Virus record (IMG/VR): IMGVR_UViG_3300032323_001428
Coordinates: 27,112 to 91,111 of that record
Length of the DNA: 64,000 bases
Direction: 5' to 3' (one strand)
From: a virus
Under the pieces are notes generated by a model. The model was given only the letters and a program-made list of their open reading frames with translations. It searched no databases and was not told the DNA's origin. How positions within the stretch are numbered: the first letter of the stretch is position 1; each line of letters opens with the position of its first letter. Below, one piece after another: positions 17,658-24,915 of this stretch. Position numbers and translations under genes: made by a program.

Positions 17658-18604
17658 TGCGTTTTATACCATTCATAAGTTTTTTCAATGCCTTCACGGA
17701 GAGAAATCTTCGGTTCCCAACCAAGTGATTTGATTTTATCAACGTTTAAAACTTTACGAGGAGTTCCATTTGGTTTTGTTGCGTCCCATTCAATATCACC
17801 CATAAAACCAACGACTCTAGAAATACTCTCTGCAAGTTCCTTGATAGTTACATCCTCACCAGTTCCTATATTAATATGATCTGCTTCATCATATTGCTGC
17901 ATACAAGTGTAACAAGCTTCTGCAAGATCATCAACATGCAAAAACTCTCTCATTGCAGATCCATCCCCCCAAAGTTTTACAGAACCGTAATAAGGTCCAC
18001 CCATATCAATAGCATATCCATGCTCCTTCATATAATGAAACTTAGCAATCATCGCAGGAAGAACATGTGATGTTTCCAAATCAAAATTATCATTAGGACC
18101 ATAAAGATTTGTAGGCATCAAAGAAATGGCATTAAATCCGTGCTGCTGACGATATGCTTCACATAGTTTAATTCCAGCAATCTTTGCAATAGCATAGGCA
18201 TCATTCGTTGATTCCAGAGCACCAGTCATCAACTGATCTTCTGTGATTGGTTGAGTTGCAAACTTGGGATAGATACAGGAAGAACCAAGAAACAGAAGTT
18301 TTTTAACTCCAAAATTATAAGACTGTTGAATAATATTTGTTTGAATCTGTAAGTTTTCAGTTAAAAAATCTGCCTTATAGTTATTGTTTGCCATAATACC
18401 ACCAACTTTAGCAGCAGCAACAAAAACATATTCTGGTTTTTCAATTCTAAAAAAAATCTCAGTTTGTTGTCGATCAGTAAAATCTATAACTTGACGAGTT
18501 CCTTTTATAATATTTTTATATCCTTTACTCTCAAGGTTTCTAACAATTGCAGAACCAACCATTCCATTGGCTCCCGCAACTAATACTCTAGAATCACTGT
18601 CCAT
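17654..18604 (-). CDS. fcl: GDP-L-fucose synthase
   Basis: This enzyme performs the 3,5-epimerisation and NADPH reduction of GDP-4-keto-6-deoxymannose to GDP-L-fucose. Seen here: NADP motif [37 protein letters not shown], YxxxK in [10 protein letters not shown] and [12 protein letters not shown], all hallmarks of Fcl/WcaG. The length of about 316 aa is normal. It directly follows gmd and overlaps it, forming the complete GDP-fucose pathway. The start is the ATG at 18604 with GAGGAT upstream; the longer frame needs TTG. Confidence 0.95.
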   Translation of the reverse strand: MDSDSRVLVAGANGMVGSAIVRNLESKGYKNIIKGTRQVIDFTDRQQTEIFFRIEKPEYVFVAAAKVGGIMANNNYKADFLTENLQIQTNIIQQSYNFGVKKLLFLGSSCIYPKFATQPITEDQLMTGALESTNDAYAIAKIAGIKLCEAYRQQHGFNAISLMPTNLYGPNDNFDLETSHVLPAMIAKFHYMKEHGYAIDMGGPYYGSVKLWGDGSAMREFLHVDDLAEACYTCMQQYDEADHINIGTGEDVTIKELAESISRVVGFMGDIEWDATKPNGTPRKVLNVDKIKSLGWEPKISLREGIEKTYEWYKTQ

Positions 18605-19595
18605 AAATGCACATATCCTCAACTAATTGTTCGAAAGAAATCTTAGGTTCCCAACCCAGTTTTTCCTTTGCCTTGGAGGCATCACCTAACAAAGTCTGTA
18701 CCTCAGTCGGTCTAAAATATTTAGGATCAATCTGAATAACTGTTTTTTTAGTATTCAAATCATATCCAAATTCTTCCAAACCTTCTCCCATCCACACAAT
18801 TTTCATGCCAAAGTAAGGTGCTGCTTCCTCAACAAAATCTTTTACGGAATACTGAACACCAGTAGCAATTACAAAGTCTTCTGGTTCATCTTGTTGGAGC
18901 ATTAACCACATAGCTTCTACAAAATCCTTAGCATGTCCCCAATCACGTTTGGCATTTAAATTGCCCAAGTACAAACATTCTTGAAGTCCAACTGAAATCT
19001 TAGAGAGTGCCTGTGTAATCTTACGGGTCACAAAAGTCTCACCACGACGGGGAGATTCATGATTAAAAAGAATACCAGTACAAGCATACATTCCATATGC
19101 CTCACGATAGTTCTTTGTAATCCAGTATCCATAAACCTTAGCACATCCATATGGACTGCGTGGGTAAAATGGTGTAGTTTCTTTCTGTGGAATTTCTTGA
19201 ACTAAACCAAACATTTCACTAGTAGATGCTTGATAGATACGAACTTTATTTTCCATTCCAAGCAAACGGACTGCTTCAAGAACACGTAAAGTTCCCACAC
19301 CATCCACATCAGCAGTGTATTCTGGCATCTCAAAGGATACTTTTACATGACTTTGAGCACCAAGATTATAAATCTCATCAGGTTGAACTAACTGAATAAC
19401 TCTAACAAGATTTGTTGAATCAGTTAAATCACCATAATGCAACTTTAGTTTATTGTAAATATGATCAATACGATGGGTATTAATGAGTGAACAACGACGA
19501 ATAATACCATGAACTTCATAACCTTTTTCTAAAAGGAGTTCGGCAAGATATGATCCATCCTGTCCAGTAATACCAGTAATTAAAGCAATTTTCAT
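18594..19595 (-). CDS. gmd: GDP-mannose 4,6-dehydratase
   Basis: This enzyme converts GDP-mannose to GDP-4-keto-6-deoxymannose, the first step to GDP-L-fucose. The NADP motif [50 protein letters not shown] and catalytic [15 protein letters not shown] are diagnostic. The protein is 333 aa, near the usual length. It opens the glycan operon, with TTGCAT-N17-TATGAT at 19616-19644 as the likely promoter. GDP-mannose must come from the host, because no mannose pathway genes are seen here. Confidence 0.96.
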   Translation of the reverse strand: MKIALITGITGQDGSYLAELLLEKGYEVHGIIRRCSLINTHRIDHIYNKLKLHYGDLTDSTNLVRVIQLVQPDEIYNLGAQSHVKVSFEMPEYTADVDGVGTLRVLEAVRLLGMENKVRIYQASTSEMFGLVQEIPQKETTPFYPRSPYGCAKVYGYWITKNYREAYGMYACTGILFNHESPRRGETFVTRKITQALSKISVGLQECLYLGNLNAKRDWGHAKDFVEAMWLMLQQDEPEDFVIATGVQYSVKDFVEEAAPYFGMKIVWMGEGLEEFGYDLNTKKTVIQIDPKYFRPTEVQTLLGDASKAKEKLGWEPKISFEQLVEDMCIYGQ

Positions 19596-19615
19596 ATAAT
19601 AAAATATTTTGTATT

Positions 19616-19644
19616 ATCATACCAAAAAAGGAAAGTTTATGCAA
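19616..19644 (-). promoter_or_regulatory. Probable sigma70-like promoter of the glycan operon
   Basis: TTGCAT (19644-19639, minus strand), 17 nt, TATGAT (19621-19616), placed about 20 nt upstream of the gmd ATG. The -35 box is imperfect. Confidence 0.55.
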
Positions 19645-19723
19645 CTCTCCTTTAATATATGTAAGCATAGGGTCGTATTAAATACTGACTCCACCAGTAC
19701 TTTTAAAGTCTCTCCGTGACTAT

Positions 19724-19811
19724 GGGAGTGTAGGGAATCGAACCCTAACACGGGACTAATCTGGTCCACTTGGGATTATAAGACCCACGATGCTCCATAC
19801 ATCACACTCCC
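19724..19811 (-). tRNA. tRNA with long variable arm, anticodon best read UAU
   Basis: The minus strand folds as a tRNA: a 7-bp acceptor stem (19811-19805 with 19730-19724), short D-stem GATG/CATC, anticodon stem TGGGT/TCCCA with a T-T mismatch closing a CTTATAA loop, a long variable arm with a GGAC/GTCC stem, and a standard T-arm (TAGGG, TTCGATT, CCCTA). At 88 nt it has class II length (usual for Leu, Ser or Tyr), yet the loop reads UAU, an Ile (AUA) anticodon. No CCA is encoded. The isotype is therefore uncertain, although the T-arm and acceptor are clear. Confidence 0.75.
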
Positions 19812-19817
19812 AAAAAT

Positions 19818-20021
19818 TCAACAACCTTCTTCGTGATCCGTGTGTATTCGAATAAGGTCGTCGTGCTCTTCTAAACCATCAATTATGTATTCATAATCCT
19901 CTGCAGGCATTATGACCACTTCCTTTCCTTCACTGGTGATGATAAAAGACTCTCCGTTATCCACTCTTTCTAGTAGATTGTCAAAGTCTGCTTGAAATTC
20001 TTCAACTGTAAACTTTTCCAT
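19818..20021 (-). CDS. Phd/YefM-like antitoxin
   Basis: A protein of about 67 aa resembling the Phd/YefM antitoxin family. MEKFTVEEFQADFDNLLERV is followed by the typical NGESFIITSEGKEVVIMPAEDYEYI and an acidic tail. In toxin-antitoxin pairs such proteins bind DNA and neutralise a toxin, but no toxin gene is adjacent here: the next genes are a tRNA and gmd. A solitary antitoxin in a lytic phage could block host toxin-mediated abortive infection, which is inference. The start at 20021 is favoured because the TTGACA-N17-TAAAAT promoter (20043-20071) places transcription start near 20036. Confidence 0.8.
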   Translation of the reverse strand: MEKFTVEEFQADFDNLLERVDNGESFIITSEGKEVVIMPAEDYEYIIDGLEEHDDLIRIHTDHEEGC

Positions 20022-20042
20022 TTCAAAAATCAATATAAAAAT

Positions 20043-20071
20043 ATTTTATCAGACATTAGAATATCTGTCAA
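20043..20071 (-). promoter_or_regulatory. sigma70-like promoter of the Phd-like gene
   Basis: TTGACA (20071-20066, minus strand), 17 nt, TAAAAT (20048-20043). The start site would be near 20036, about 15 nt before the ATG at 20021. The tRNA lies downstream and may be co-transcribed. Confidence 0.7.
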
Positions 20072-20087
20072 TACAACTGTTAAAAAA

Positions 20088-20246
20088 TCAAAACTTATCT
20101 AAATGATCTTCCAATCTAATCAAAAGACGTTCTACATCTTTTGTGTCTGGTCCACCATCTTGTTTAGCATAAAAAATATAATCATCCAATGATACAGTAA
20201 GTAATTCAATATCATTTTTTGAAAGCTTTGGGGTTTCCCAACTCAT
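20088..20246 (-). CDS. Small hypothetical protein (52 aa)
   Basis: A 52-aa frame beginning MSWETPKLSKNDIELL and ending RLEDHLDKF. It is hydrophilic and probably helical, with no recognised motif. Its ATG overlaps the stop of the zinc-ribbon gene by ATGA (20243-20246), which supports translation as a coupled pair. Confidence 0.65.
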   Translation of the reverse strand: MSWETPKLSKNDIELLTVSLDDYIFYAKQDGGPDTKDVERLLIRLEDHLDKF

Positions 20247-20497
20247 TTAATTTCAAACTCCATTTTTCTAATTTTACGGTTTCTTCTTGCTTCTTGATAT
20301 GCAAGGTCTTCTCTTGTAAAAAGAGAAGATGAATTATTTTTTTGATCTGGTTTTGATATTAATTCTACCAAAGTCAAATCTAATGCAGTAATTTTATCGT
20401 CTTTTACTGTTGTTAAATTGTCACATCCACAACACTTAGTCTGTGTTGGATGTGAGTGCAGCTCTTTGTTGCACATTTTGCATCTGATTTTCAGCAT
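20243..20497 (-). CDS. Zinc-ribbon-like small protein
   Basis: An 84-aa protein whose N-terminus holds two Cys pairs (RCKMCNKEL and KCCGCDNL) spaced as in a zinc ribbon, followed by a variable middle and a basic C-terminus (RRNRKIRKMEF). It could bind nucleic acid or protein; the function is unknown. It lies between Dps and the 52-aa gene. Confidence 0.65.
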   Translation of the reverse strand: MLKIRCKMCNKELHSHPTQTKCCGCDNLTTVKDDKITALDLTLVELISKPDQKNNSSSLFTREDLAYQEARRNRKIRKMEFEIK

Positions 20498-20549
20498 TTT
20501 GATTCATCCGTTTTAATTCATCAAGTTTTTTATATTATAGCATTAATTT

Positions 20550-20984
20550 CTATTCAAGAAAAGATCTCAACATCCAAACGAACTTGCCGTGTGCTTCGTT
20601 TAAATCATCAACAAGATTAATAGTTCCTCTTGATTTTTGTGCTTCTGCTTCTTCGGCAACTTCACCTAACATATCTATGATCTTTTTGTGCCCTTCAAGC
20701 AAATCTTTAATCATTTCCATTTCAGAAATATTCGTCTTTGCTTCTCCAACACCAGAGACTTCCACAACTCTAGATAAAGAACTAATAGGTTTAATTCCCA
20801 AAAATCTCATATGTTCTGAGATGCGGTCAACTTCTTCTTGAATTGCCTGATATTGCTCTCCAAATAGATCATGAATTTGTTTAAAGTCAGGTCCCACAAC
20901 ATGCCAGTGGTAAACCCAGGTTTTTTGGAATAACAAAAAAAGTGATGCCTGAGCATCACTTAAAGATTTAAATAAAGTTTCCAT
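20550..20984 (-). CDS. dps: Dps-like ferritin
   Basis: A 144-aa protein of the Dps family (starvation and oxidative-stress ferritin). The first helix carries TWVYHWHVVGPDF with the ferroxidase His pair, followed by IHDLFGEQYQAIQEEVDRISE with the Asp/Glu ligands, as in Dps dodecamers. Dps oxidises Fe2+ with peroxide, limiting hydroxyl radicals, and many members bind DNA. The gene sits just after the porin terminator, with a TATAAATA late element at 21004-21011. It may protect phage DNA or sequester iron late in infection (inference). Confidence 0.9.
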   Translation of the reverse strand: METLFKSLSDAQASLFLLFQKTWVYHWHVVGPDFKQIHDLFGEQYQAIQEEVDRISEHMRFLGIKPISSLSRVVEVSGVGEAKTNISEMEMIKDLLEGHKKIIDMLGEVAEEAEAQKSRGTINLVDDLNEAHGKFVWMLRSFLE

Positions 20985-21003
20985 TATACTGATACTTTTT
21001 AGT

Positions 21004-21011
21004 TATTTATA
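21004..21011 (-). promoter_or_regulatory. T4-type late promoter of dps, fused to a terminator
   Basis: TATAAATA on the minus strand, 20 nt upstream of the Dps ATG. Its first bases are also the last U-tract bases of the porin terminator. Confidence 0.75.
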
Positions 21012-21037
21012 AAAAACCACCCCTTTCTGGGGTGGTT
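21009..21037 (-). terminator. Terminator of the porin gene
   Basis: On the minus strand, a 9-bp stem AACCACCCC/GGGGTGGTT with a 5-nt loop is followed by TTTTTT. It ends porin transcription and continues directly into a late promoter. Confidence 0.9.
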
Positions 21038-21060
21038 CCACTCAAGTTATGAGTGATTTA

Positions 21061-22542
21061 TCAGAAAGTAAACTTGGTCTGGACTACACCACCCCAAGCA
21101 GATTCTCCTTGATATCGAGCATTATTACTCACATAGAAGAGAGCAGGAGTGATGCTGATGTTGTCTGAAACTTGATACTTATAGAAGAATTCAAGCATTA
21201 TGGCATCCTCAGAAATGTTTTCTGAGTTTCCAGGTTGACCAACAGCAACACCAGCAGTATTACCTTGAGCAAACACATCAGACCACTGAAGTCCAACGAA
21301 CCAGGAATCGGAGTCAGTAGCACCAGTAGCAGAACCATCACCACTTACACCATTATAACCATAACCAACTGAGATAGAAGGAACGAATCCACTCTGAGAA
21401 GGTTGCCAGTAAGCATTCAGAGCAATGCTGTTGCTTTCCTGACCACTGGTAAGGGCACCAGAACCACCACCAAGAGCGTTGAAGGTGCGAACACGACTTC
21501 CTTTAGTACCATAACGGTAAGCAACCGCAGCACCCCACTGAGGAGCACGGTAACCAACTTGGGTCAGGAAGTTCAATCCACTATCAGAATTGAAGACACC
21601 AGTTTCAGTATTGTCCCCATCCTGAGAGACATAGTTCAGACCAGCAAGGAAACCTCCCTGACCTTTTGGAACTTGTTGCTTCCATTGAGCACCAAAACCA
21701 GCACCAGTTGCCTTGTTATAGACACCAGAGGCACCACCAAGTTGGAAGAAGTCAAGGATTTCGGACTTATAAGCAGAAGGAACCCATGCCATCTCCGTGT
21801 TACGAACCAGAGGACCAGCAGTTAGAATTACACTCTTACCAACTGGGAACTGATAGTACAGACGGTCAATCACAACTTGATCGGCATAAGATTCTGCCTT
21901 ATCAAGTTTGAAGAGTGAAGAACTGGAACCAAAAGGATCACTATTAAAGTTACCAGAACGAAGACGAGTGCGAAGCAAGTCCTTACCAGTAAATGAGGTA
22001 TCAAAGTTCAGACGAACATCATAGTTAAATGCGGTATTACCTACATCAACACCTTTATTGGTTTCAAGACCGGGAACGCCACCAAGAATAAAGTTTACTT
22101 CACCTTTGAGTTTGGTAGTGGTAGAGAATTGTGTTGCTTGAAGTTTACCAACTTTGCTTTCAAGACCATCTACACGAGAAGTGATGATAGAAAGTTCCGA
22201 ATCAAACTCAGCAAGAAGTTTTTTGAGTTCATCTGTAGTTTCAGTTACACGATCCAGGCAGGCATTCAGCAGTGCTGCTGCCTCAAAACGAGTCATTGCC
22301 TGACCACCTTTGTATGTACCGTTAGGATAACCAGCAACACAACCATAACGCTCTACAAGGTTGCCAAGTGCTTGATATGCCCAATCAGTAGGTTGGACAT
22401 CAGAGAATTGAGTAATACTTGTGACCTGTGCTGCCGAAGCATACTTGTTGACATCCTCAGTATTGAGTTCTACAGCATTCACCGCAGGAGCAACAAGACC
22501 CAGAGCAACCGGGACAAGCATTAATTGTTTTAGAAAATTCAT
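21061..22542 (-). CDS. Cyanobacterial-type SLH-domain outer-membrane porin (OprB-like)
   Basis: A 493-aa protein with a signal peptide (about residues 1-23, ending PAVNA), an SLH domain (FSDVQPTDWAYQALGNLVERYGCVAGYPNGTYKGGQAMTRFEAA region, residues 46-92), a short coiled coil (residues 100-135) and a C-terminal beta-barrel of about 350 residues ending in aromatic TKFTF. This is the architecture of the major cyanobacterial porins, so it is probably host-derived. Expressed during infection it could change outer-membrane permeability or receptor display. A sigma70-like promoter with a leader of about 150 nt and a terminator frame it as a single-gene unit. GC content seems higher than in the neighbouring glycan genes. 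Confidence 0.9.
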   Translation of the reverse strand: MNFLKQLMLVPVALGLVAPAVNAVELNTEDVNKYASAAQVTSITQFSDVQPTDWAYQALGNLVERYGCVAGYPNGTYKGGQAMTRFEAAALLNACLDRVTETTDELKKLLAEFDSELSIITSRVDGLESKVGKLQATQFSTTTKLKGEVNFILGGVPGLETNKGVDVGNTAFNYDVRLNFDTSFTGKDLLRTRLRSGNFNSDPFGSSSSLFKLDKAESYADQVVIDRLYYQFPVGKSVILTAGPLVRNTEMAWVPSAYKSEILDFFQLGGASGVYNKATGAGFGAQWKQQVPKGQGGFLAGLNYVSQDGDNTETGVFNSDSGLNFLTQVGYRAPQWGAAVAYRYGTKGSRVRTFNALGGGSGALTSGQESNSIALNAYWQPSQSGFVPSISVGYGYNGVSGDGSATGATDSDSWFVGLQWSDVFAQGNTAGVAVGQPGNSENISEDAIMLEFFYKYQVSDNISITPALFYVSNNARYQGESAWGGVVQTKFTF

Positions 22543-22581
22543 ATAGTTTGTTAAGAATTACAACTACGAAGTTTATTTAGA

Positions 22582-22610
22582 ATCCCAGCATTCTTACGAA
22601 ATACTGGGAT
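22582..22610. repeat. Inverted repeat in the porin 5' leader
   Basis: Arms 22582-22592 and 22600-22610 (ATCCCAGCATT/AATACTGGGAT) form an 11-bp stem with one mismatch and a 7-nt loop. No U-run follows on either strand, so a regulatory hairpin in the porin leader is more likely than a terminator. Confidence 0.6.
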
Positions 22611-22701
22611 AATTGGATAGACCTCCCTGTTTGTGCATCGTTGAGAGGCATGGGAGGTGTGGGATTTATAAGAAGTTTGGACCTCCTTCACCCGTGAACG
22701 T

Positions 22702-22730
22702 ACTATAAGGCATCAGGGCAATAAAGTCAA
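22702..22730 (-). promoter_or_regulatory. sigma70-like promoter of the porin gene
   Basis: TTGACT (22730-22725, minus strand), 17 nt, TATAGT (22707-22702). It overlaps the stop codon of the preceding gene and leaves a leader of about 150 nt before the porin ATG. Confidence 0.7.
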
Positions 22731-22915
22731 CCCTTTGCTTCCTTACGGGCGTTCTTCTCTTCGGTAATCTCGCCTCTACGGGTCTTGACGAGTTTGGCAA
22801 CTTCCTGAAGTGCCTTACGAGCACGAGTACCAGCAGCACTATTACCGGCAGTGAACTTTTCGTCTTCTACTTTCCATGCTTCAATCGCACTCAGTAGTTC
22901 TTGTGATACAGACAT
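22727..22915 (-). CDS. Histone H1-like (Hc1-type) nucleoid protein
   Basis: A 62-aa protein from the ATG at 22915 (GGAGATT just upstream). The segment GNSAAGTRARKALQEVAKLV with a following KTRRGEITEEKNARKE resembles the Hc1 family of bacterial histone H1-like proteins, small basic DNA-binding proteins that compact DNA. It could condense host or phage DNA during infection; this is inferred from the family resemblance. It is encoded two genes from Dps, another DNA-associated protein. Confidence 0.7.
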   Translation of the reverse strand: MSVSQELLSAIEAWKVEDEKFTAGNSAAGTRARKALQEVAKLVKTRRGEITEEKNARKEAKG

Positions 22916-22957
22916 AATAATCTCCAATAAAATAAGATATGGTTATATATAAGACTT

Positions 22958-23359
22958 TTAGTTACATCCAGACACCCAAGTAGAACATAAACGCATTTCT
23001 CCACCTAAAGACTTACATTCATCCGTATAACACACAGATTCATCAACAGGTTTCTCTGAAAATATTGGAGCAGGAATCTCTACAGGTTTTTCTCCAGTTT
23101 TTCTCCAATACTCATCAATTGCCCTATCAACATCCCTCTTAATTCTTCGGTCAAGTTTCTCTGGGTCTTTGATGATAAACTCATTGAGAATAGTTTGTGG
23201 GAAATATTTTCGTTGCATTTCATCCAATAAGTCCCATAAAGTATTTGTGGATATTCCAGAGCATTGGGAGAGTGCTGCAATAATGGAGGACAATACGACT
23301 CCTATAATTGCATATTGTTTTATATCTGGTTTCTTCTTGCCAAAATTGAAATTAAACAT
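22958..23359 (-). CDS. Hypothetical membrane-anchored protein with Cys-rich tail
   Basis: A 133-aa protein with one predicted N-terminal membrane helix (YAIIGVVLSSIIAALSQC, about 16-33), a charged helical middle and a C-terminal segment with four cysteines (VCYTDECKSLGG, RLCSTWVSGC). The topology resembles an inner-membrane spanin, and the gene follows a lysozyme-type gene, but the family is not recognised. It has its own AATAAATA late-like element. Confidence 0.55.
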   Translation of the reverse strand: MFNFNFGKKKPDIKQYAIIGVVLSSIIAALSQCSGISTNTLWDLLDEMQRKYFPQTILNEFIIKDPEKLDRRIKRDVDRAIDEYWRKTGEKPVEIPAPIFSEKPVDESVCYTDECKSLGGEMRLCSTWVSGCN

Positions 23360-23387
23360 AAAAAAGGAGGGTTATGAGTGCCCTCCT
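23360..23387 (-). terminator. Terminator after the tail-lysozyme-type gene
   Basis: On the minus strand, a 7-bp stem AGGAGGG/CCCTCCT with a 9-nt loop is followed by TTTTTT, just downstream of the 23411-24055 gene. Confidence 0.85.
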
Positions 23388-23388
23388 A

Positions 23389-23396
23389 TATTTATT
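23389..23396 (-). promoter_or_regulatory. Late-promoter-like AATAAATA
   Basis: AATAAATA on the minus strand, 30 nt upstream of the 23359 ATG and abutting the 5' arm of the terminator. One mismatch to TATAAATA. Confidence 0.45.
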
Positions 23397-23410
23397 CAAT
23401 TTTATGAAAT

Positions 23411-24055
23411 TTATACTTCAACAAGAACTAAACGATTTGCGTAGTTATAAGCATAATCAGTTCTTGCCCCATGATGCCCCCAACGTATCCATTTTTTAGC
23501 AAGTCCCATATAATCATTAATAGATTTACCGGGAGTTTTCATTTTAGGTTCAATCATTTTCCAGTCACCTTCATACATCATATATTGCAATTGAGTATCA
23601 AGTGTGGAAGGGTCTCCACCAATACGAGCGGCAAACTTACCAAGACCATTATATCTTGGAGCATCCGTCCACTGGAGGGCACCAAATCCACCACTCCTAC
23701 AAGCACTATAAGACACTCTAGCACCACCCTCACATACATTAGGAGTGAAGGTAGACTCTTGTCGGATATTGCCCATAATGGTTGCTATGGCATTTTTGTC
23801 AGTAATTCCACGATTCTGTAAGAATTCTACAGTCTTCGTTTCATTAGTATTACATCCTTTACAAATTAACCTTTTTTCTTTTGGTTTATCGGGAGCAACC
23901 TCTTTGGTCGCTGTCTTTGATGTAGGCTCCTCTTGAATAATAGAGAATGGTGGAGGACCACTCACGGGTGGAGGAGGAAACACTTGGGGCAGTGTTACCG
24001 TGCTGGTTGTAACCGATGCCAAAAGGGGCAAGGCTACTGTAAAAAATTGTTGCAT
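23411..24055 (-). CDS. Secreted-looking phage tail lysozyme-domain protein
   Basis: A 214-aa protein with a hydrophobic, signal-like N-terminus (MQQFFTVALPLLASVTTS), a Pro-rich linker (residues 25-60) and a C-terminal domain resembling the phage tail lysozyme family. Seen there: FLQNRGITDKNAIATIMGNI, RQESTFTPNVCEGG with the probable catalytic Glu, GFGALQWTDAPRY and GDPSTLDTQLQYM. It likely cleaves peptidoglycan glycan strands, making it the second predicted muramidase in the window. Whether it acts at entry or at lysis cannot be told. Confidence 0.8.
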   Translation of the reverse strand: MQQFFTVALPLLASVTTSTVTLPQVFPPPPVSGPPPFSIIQEEPTSKTATKEVAPDKPKEKRLICKGCNTNETKTVEFLQNRGITDKNAIATIMGNIRQESTFTPNVCEGGARVSYSACRSGGFGALQWTDAPRYNGLGKFAARIGGDPSTLDTQLQYMMYEGDWKMIEPKMKTPGKSINDYMGLAKKWIRWGHHGARTDYAYNYANRLVLVEV

Positions 24056-24161
24056 TTAGTTTAATAGAATTCGGCATCCGTATAAAAGGGGGGTATACCA
24101 ACCCTCTCGGGAGGCACCTTCCACGGCTCTAGGTGTCACGGTCACAGACTCATAATAATTA

Positions 24162-24178
24162 CCCTACTCATAATAGGG
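24162..24178. repeat. Short inverted repeat in a 155-bp intergenic gap
   Basis: CCCTA/TAGGG with a 7-nt loop lies downstream of the 64-aa gene on the minus strand. No U-run follows, so it is at best a weak terminator. The rest of 24056-24210 shows no gene. Confidence 0.35.
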
Positions 24179-24210
24179 ATTTACCATAATAAGTTATTAT
24201 TTAGAATTTG

Positions 24211-24405
24211 TCAAAAATCCATAAAATAACCATTAATATAATCAAGTGATAATACTTCAAGATTTTCTTTTTGAATTACCCAATCACGGATTTCACTATA
24301 GATACATTCCGCATCTCTTACTCTACCCTCTTCACACAAATCGCACATACGATTAATATGTTGTTGTATCGTATTATTGCAGATTTTTTTGAGGTGAAGT
24401 CCCAT
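24211..24405 (-). CDS. Small hypothetical protein (64 aa)
   Basis: A 64-aa protein (MGLHLKKICNN start, NGYFMDF end) with three cysteines in its first 25 residues (including MCDLC) and an amphipathic helical character. No family is recognised. It overlaps the end of the GIY-YIG-like gene by 32 bp in another frame. A TTGACA-N17-TACAAT promoter inside that gene (24446-24474) may drive it separately. Confidence 0.6.
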   Translation of the reverse strand: MGLHLKKICNNTIQQHINRMCDLCEEGRVRDAECIYSEIRDWVIQKENLEVLSLDYINGYFMDF

Positions 24406-24823
24406 TAAAGTAATCCTTCCTGAAATATCGGTTCATGACATTTGAATTGTAATACGCAGGAGTCCCACTGTCAAGTGCTTCGGTCAGGACGTTGTTTAAA
24501 AATAATTGCCTTGTCTCTTCATAGTTTGTTTTACCTAATGTCTTATGAAGAGACACTATAGTTCTTTGGAATTTATCCTTTCCGTGTTTCTTTATATCTT
24601 CTTTTAATTCAGGACAAGAACCATAATAATTTTTCCAATCACTTTCTTGTTTTACTTTTCTCTTCTTTCCTTTCGGTGTTCTAAAAGACCAAAAGTATTT
24701 TCTTCCCAAATATTTCCTTTGAGTTTCTTCGCAACTTATCAAATAAACAAATCCAAAATTCTCTTGAATATCTTCTGTCTCAAAAACTTTTCCTTGATAT
24801 AACCAAGGATTATCATAACTCAT
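24374..24823 (-). CDS. GIY-YIG-type endonuclease-like phage protein
   Basis: A 149-aa protein opening PWLYQGKVFETEDI, followed by GFVYLISCEETQRKYLGRKYFW, which fits the VYL...KYLG core of GIY-YIG nucleases. A basic segment (TPKGKKRKVKQ) and LKEDIKKHGKDKFQR, with a possible metal-site Glu in NYEETRQLF, follow. Similar proteins are found in T4-like phages as Seg-like nucleases, often fixed in place. It is preceded by tandem early (24887-24915) and late (24848-24855) promoters. Activity is inferred from the motif; a domesticated role is possible. Confidence 0.7.
   Translation of the reverse strand: MSYDNPWLYQGKVFETEDIQENFGFVYLISCEETQRKYLGRKYFWSFRTPKGKKRKVKQESDWKNYYGSCPELKEDIKKHGKDKFQRTIVSLHKTLGKTNYEETRQLFLNNVLTEALDSGTPAYYNSNVMNRYFRKDYFNGTSPQKNLQ
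24446..24474 (-). promoter_or_regulatory. Intragenic sigma70-like promoter for the 64-aa gene
   Basis: TTGACA (24474-24469, minus strand), 17 nt, TACAAT (24451-24446). It lies inside the GIY-YIG-like gene with a start site near 24439, 34 nt before the 24405 ATG. Confidence 0.55.
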
Positions 24824-24847
24824 TCGGGTCTTTAATAATATTCAAAG

Positions 24848-24855
24848 TATTTATA
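24848..24855 (-). promoter_or_regulatory. T4-type late promoter
   Basis: TATAAATA on the minus strand, 25 nt before the 24823 ATG and downstream of the sigma70-like promoter at 24887-24915, giving the gene tandem early and late promoters. Confidence 0.7.
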
Positions 24856-24893
24856 GATATAACTTATCTTCAACCCTAACAGAGTGATTATAG
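24855..24893 (-). repeat. 39-bp promoter-leader repeat, copy A
   Basis: Identical over 39 bp to the opposite strand of 56378-56416. It spans the TATAAT box and about 30 nt of initial transcribed leader. Here the element reads with the downstream gene on the minus strand. Confidence 0.9.
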
Positions 24894-24915
24894 TCATAAA
24901 AAAAGCACCTGTCAA
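24887..24915 (-). promoter_or_regulatory. Consensus sigma70 promoter with -35 in a terminator loop
   Basis: TTGACA (24915-24910, minus strand), 17-nt spacer, TATAAT (24892-24887): a perfect match in both boxes. The -35 hexamer is exactly the loop of the terminator at 24896-24922. Confidence 0.85.

Noticed and set aside
21403-21825. Plus-strand genes opposite the porin and other minus-strand genes
   Set aside because: Long plus-strand frames mirror the codon bias of the true genes, with low-complexity products and no ribosome sites. Only 42091-42759 has a real domain on the plus strand.
22582-22610. Terminator for the Hc1-like gene
   Set aside because: No U-run follows on either strand.
24374-24823. 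T4 gp4 head-completion protein
   Set aside because: The GFVYLIS...RKYLGRKYFW core fits GIY-YIG-type proteins and the gp4 TnsA-like pattern is not seen.
24855-24893. Phage attachment site
   Set aside because: The repeat covers a promoter -10 and leader. No integrase is seen and the phage type is lytic.
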